Positions 54,701 to 60,700 of a stretch of DNA of 64,000 nucleotides are shown here, piece by piece; position 1 is the first letter of the stretch; each line of letters starts with the position of its first letter. The notes under the pieces are model-generated. The model did not search any database, was not told the origin of the DNA, and worked only from the letters and a program-made list of their open reading frames with translations. This DNA comes from Arcuatula senhousia (lineage: Eukaryota > Mollusca > Bivalvia > Mytilida > Mytilidae). The DNA lies in assembly GCA_963971305.1 (NCBI GenBank), contig OZ020316.1:14960745-15024744 (forward strand). The letters are read 5' to 3'. The translations under genes and the position numbers were made by a program.

Positions 54701-57700
54701 CAAGGCCACCCACAAAAACCATGTTTTTGATACCCCACAAATAATTATGATACCATATTATCTAGTGAACATGTACAATTCCAGGTAAAGGGTCAAGTCC
54801 AAATTATTCAAATAGCAAGTTGTTTTGGTTTATTGAAAAGATGTATATGATAATTTATTGTCATGAAATTCAGTGTAAGAAGGCACATAGTCGTCTTGAT
54901 ATACCTTCATTAAACACCGATGATGGATTGTTTTAAACATGCTTATACTTTCACGTTGTAGGTTTTAGTCATGTTCATGTTCTATGCATTACTTTTCTTT
55001 CAACAGTGCCACCAACAATAACTTTATCAGAACGTGAGTCTCGTCCATATCCTGGACAGTTGGTGGAGCTACGATGTGCAGCTTCAGGGAATCCGACCCC
55101 AACCATCACATGGGAGAAAGATGGAGGAGCCCTACCCAGGGACCATACTGTCAACAATGGAATATTGCAGTAAGTTGATTTTATTACACACTACTAATAC
55201 CCTCCAGACCCCTCTCCCAACCCAAACATCACATGGGAGAAAGATGGAGGAGCCCTACCCAGGGACCATACTGTCAACAATGGAATATTGCAGTAAGTTG
55301 ATTCTTTTTATCTATATCAATCATTTCCTCCCCATCTGACCAAACCCAACCTTCTCATGGTAGACATGTAGACACAGTCTGGCTTTACCCTGGGACCATA
55401 CTGTCAACAATGGAATCTTGCAGTAAGTTGATTTGTTTTATCTATGTTAATCAACCCCTCCCCATCTGACCCAACCCAACCTTCTCATGGTAGACATGTA
55501 GACACAGTGGGGTTTTACCCTGGGACCATACTGTCAACAATGGAATCTTGCAGTAAGTTGATTTGTTTTATCTATGTTAATCAACCCCTCCCCATCTGAC
55601 CCAACCCAACCTTCTCATGGTAGACATGTAGACACAGTGGGGTTTTACCCTGGGACCATACTGTCAACAGTGGAATATTGCAATAAGTTGATTCTGTTTA
55701 CCGTTTGTCTTATAACCTTACTTCAGCCAAAATTGCAAGCCAAGTTTAAAAATAAATCTGCCCATCTTGCTACATTATGGGAAGAATACAATCATAAGCT
55801 ATTTTCACCCTATTCTGAAAAAGAAATTTATCTCATGCAGGCATTGGCCATTTTTGTGACATGAAATTATGGAAAAAATAAAAGATAGTGAGTAAAGATG
55901 TTTGGCATCACTTTTTAAGTATAGTTCGGCCTTCAATTTGGATTAAATGCTGGTTCCTAACTGCAAGAATAAGATGACCCTTGTAATGTTTTTTTTTTTT
56001 TTAAAGCAGTGTTTTTTGCTTAATTTTGATAATATTGGTCAATTAAGCTACATAAACCAAAAGGATTTTTCCGGTTACAAACTAGAGTAAGGTGTTAACA
56101 AAAAAGAATGTCCAAATAAAGATGTAGATTTTCAACAAATGAAAACTTTCTGTTTTAGAATATTCAATGTTAGAGAAGAAGATAATGGTCGTTATATATG
56201 TTCAGCCACCAGCCCTGCAGGAATAGACAGACAATACGTCAACCTGAATGTACAGAAAATAGTTCGTAAGTATAACATTAAATTGAAAAAAAACCCACAA
56301 ACATTATGTCAACTTAAACATACATAGATTGTTCATAAATATTTGAATAATAAAATACGAAATAAAAGCTATGTTTCTTAAAGACATATTGAATGATTTT
56401 TTTTTTTATAGAAAATTATCTTTTAGTATGGAGAGAAACTCTCTTGTTGAATTGAACTTCTATCGATTTAATTTTTACTGTGTGTTAGTTTGTGCTTTGT
56501 TATTGATTATCATTAGGGGGAAGGTTGGCGCCAAAAAACTAGTTTAACCCCGCCACTTTTTAATGTGCCTGTCCTAAGCCAGGAATCTTTATCAAAGCTT
56601 ATGTTTGTATTTAGTCAAATTTATGTTAATTGTTTTTTGTCAAGAAGATGTTCTTTCATTGCACTTTGGGATTGGGCTTAAATCATATGTATTTTATTTT
56701 CAATCCAGGGGCCAATTGAAATACAGCGAGCAGCGACCGCTGGTCACATTGAAGGCTGCTGGCTGTTTTCCATTGTGGATATTTAAAATATACATTTATA
56801 ATGTAGGTTGTGTCCTGTACACTTATTCCACATCTCATTTTCTTCCAACAAGAAGTTGAAATTGTATGCACAAATTAAATAACCAGGCAGTGGTTAAATT
56901 TCTACATAAGTTTACCAACCATTAAAATTTTCAATGTTTCCTCAAACTTTAATGGGAGAAACCTTGTTAGGAAAATTTTTTAGAGATATTTTTCCATCTA
57001 TTGAAAGGTATTTTTATGCCCCCAGTCTTTTGATATTTGGCATATAGCTTCATCTTGTAATAATATATGATTTTAAAGTAACTTTGTGTCCAATTTTGAT
57101 ATCTGCCATCTAAAACAGCCAAAATTGTTTAATGTTGATTCTATTTTAGCTGATAATGGAGGTCCCATCAGAATTGATACACAGACAGTTAACATCGGAG
57201 AGAGAGTTGAGATGGAATGTGTTGTTGTTGGTAGGTCATGTGACTTAAACTAAATGTATTATAGTTATATTGTAAATGTGGAGGAAAGTTAACACACAAT
57301 ATATGTAATTTAGTAATCAACTTTTTAGATTGTGTTGTATGATCTTATGTAGCACTATTAAAAAACTTTTTGTAATACATGTAGTGATGTCATAGCCTAA
57401 TGCATATTTATCGTAACACCTTTAGATCTAAATACGATGTATATATATTTATGATCTTGTTTTCAATCCTTGTTGTTGAAAATTATTTCAGTCCTAACAC
57501 ATTCTTTTGAGGGATATTAACTTGAATGAATCCAAAATCTTTAAAAAAAAATTGCAAATTAGGAGCCAAAATAAGAAGTGCAATTACTACTTAGGAACCA
57601 TATTATTACATCTTAGATAGTATCTTTTTCAAGATAGGTGTTTTGTTTAACGTGTAGAAAGAACATTATCTATGATAGATATTAAATAGAATAAATTTGC

Positions 57701-60700
57701 TGTATTTTAAGGGTCTTTAAGTAAGTATGGGCTGAGGTTACTTACAAAATGTCAGATTGAAGATTTTCTCAAACTATTTTTTTTTTATTTACTTTATCAA
57801 TACTTTGTGGAAAATATATTTCAATTAGAGGAATATCTCAATTTGATATTTTAAGCAACCCATAGCCAGGCTTTCTGAAGTCCTTGTGGTTTTCAAAGCA
57901 CTGTATGATCTTTGTGAAAAGCAATATGAACAACTATTCATCTGGAAAAAAAAATTAAATCAATTTCTTTTGCCTTCTGTTAATTATTGCAATTCTAAGA
58001 GAAAAAAATTGCAATGCATGACTTTAATTTTTCAAGCATGAGTTCTCAGCATGATTATTGTTTTATGAAAGATAACAATTTTGCCTCCTTTTTCTGCAGT
58101 CTTTTCTATTAAAAAAAGATCTCAAATGAAATTAGGACATAGTTTTAACAAAACAAAGAGTTGAAACACATCACAGTCATTCATAACTATGAATATGTGA
58201 AAACATTATTTTTGTGGGATATCAATATTTGTGATTTTGTGTGTTGGGCAAAGGCTAATTATAAGAACTTTTACAGGGATTTGTATAATGAATATGATAA
58301 AACTATGAATCCATGAATCCATGAAATGCACTGCATTTCTGTTCCAAGGAACTTGATGCCTTGTTTCACAAGAGAAAAAGCCTGAAAATAAGGGAATATT
58401 TGTTTCATGCAAACAAAACTCTTGTTTTCCACATTTTATTTTGGCAAACTAGTAAAATTTGTTATTGTTCAAGCTTGCTTTTTCAAATTAAAAAAGAAAT
58501 ATGCATTGGTTATAGAATTTTTGTAGCTCTGGGGATTTCACAACAAAAAATTGGCATCTATAAAGTAATCAATGGCTTTGTCTGAAAATGTGTTTGATTA
58601 AAAAAAAACAATCCCCAATTGTGTGTTTTGCATGTGATATTTTCTTTTTCTTTCATCTTTTGTGGTACTTGTGTGATTTTGCAATTGCACACATACATTC
58701 TTTAACTTTCAATTTTTTAAGCTGCATTTGTTAAATAATTGAAATATGAAGTTTGGTATTCAATCTACTACATATCTAAAGCATTATTTGTGGGAAATCT
58801 GTATACAACGCCTTCATCTGTCCCTGCTTTGCTTTTCCAGTGATTTTTTTTAGAACTCCTTATTTGAAGTAGTAGTGAAAAAATTACATGTTTGTTAGAT
58901 CCTGCTTAGCTTTTTTCTGGAAATTTTAGAGAATTTCTTTTATTATAAGCAGTAGTTACTAGTACCAAAAAGAAATGTATATTACATATTCCGTTAGATG
59001 CTTAAAAATCACTCCCTTGAAACCCCAGCAACTTTAGGATGTTATTTATGACTTTTAACCATCTTTTATTAGGAGTAGATCCTCTTATATGGTAAATCAG
59101 TTTGTTTTCCAACTGTATTATCTTTTACTGGATTTTTATGGTACTTCATAGAAATTTTGGTATACAATGTATTATCTAAAGGTTGTATTGTTTCAAATAG
59201 GAAAAATTAGAAATTTAAGAACATGTTACATAAATCATCAAAATGCAATTGGAAAGTTTGCACAACAAAAGCAGAGATAACCAAAAAAACTGTGACTTCA
59301 ACTCTGGAAGTCAGTACTTTATTAAAAATATGGTTGAAGAAAGTAAACTGGTTTACCCCTTGCATTTGACTATTTAATTTAGACGCACATTGCTCCATTC
59401 CAACTCTACAGTCCATATTTTACCTCTTTCCTTAGGTGAACCACAACCTACTGTGAGATGGTCCAGAGTAGGAGAACCACTCCCTCAGTCTGCCACCATC
59501 AATGATGTCTTCCTGGTCATCCCCACGGTCAGGATTGAGGACGCTGGTACTTATGTCTGTACAGCTCAGAATATCCATGGCACAGTACAACAGAAGGTCA
59601 ACCTATTTGTCAGGGGTATGTGTTATACAAAGTAAAGGGCTTTGTTAAAATACAAAATAAAAAGGAATATTATTTGTGTCAATGAAATAGTTGATGTATG
59701 TAATAAGCTGAATCATCCACAGCATTTGAATCAAAATTTTAAAAAATCAAACGAACTACACAATGTAAGTCACTGTACTTGTAATTTTACATGTATGTTT
59801 CAGCTCACCCTATCATCTCTGGAAGTCAGTCGGACTCTATGACAGCAGCTCTAGGTTCTAGTGGAAGACTGTCATGTGATGCTGTAGGTTATCCCTGTAT
59901 AAATTTTACACTTGTAATTTTATGTTTCAGCTCACCCTATCATCTCTGGAAGTCAGTCGGACTCTATGACAGCAGCTCTAGGTTCTAGTGCCAGCCTGTC
60001 ATGTGATGCTGTAGGTCACTTCTGTATAAATTTTACACTTGTAATTTTATGTTTCAGCTCGCCCTATCATCTCTGGAAGTCAGTCGGACTCTATGACAGC
60101 AGCTCTAGGTTCTAGTGGAAGACTGTCATGTGATGCTGTAGGTTATCCCTGTATAAATTTTACACTTGTAATTTTATGTTTCAGCTCACCCTATCATCTC
60201 TGGAAGTCAGTCGGACTCTATGACAGCAGCTCTAGGTTCTAGTGCCAGCCTGTCATGTGATGCTGTAGGTTACCCCTGTATAAATTTTACACTTGTAATT
60301 TTGTTTCAGCTCGCCCTATCATCTCTGGAAGTCAGTCGGACTCTATGACAGCAGCTCTAGGTTCTAGTGGAAGACTGTCATGTGATGCTGTAGGTTATCC
60401 CTGTATAAATTTTACACTTGTAATTTTATGTTTCAGCTCACCCTATCATCTCTGGAAGTCAGTCGGACTCTATGACAGCAGCTCTAGGTTCTAGTGGAAG
60501 ACTGTCATGTGATGCTGTAGGTTATCCCTGTATGAACTTTACACTTGTAATTTTATGTTTCAGCTGGCTCTATCATCTCTGGAAGTCAGTCGGACTCTAT
60601 GACAGCAGCTCTAGGTTCTAGTGGAAGACTGTCATGTGATGCTGTAGGTTACCCCTGTATGAACTTTACACTTGTAATTTTATGTTTCAGCTCGCCCTAT

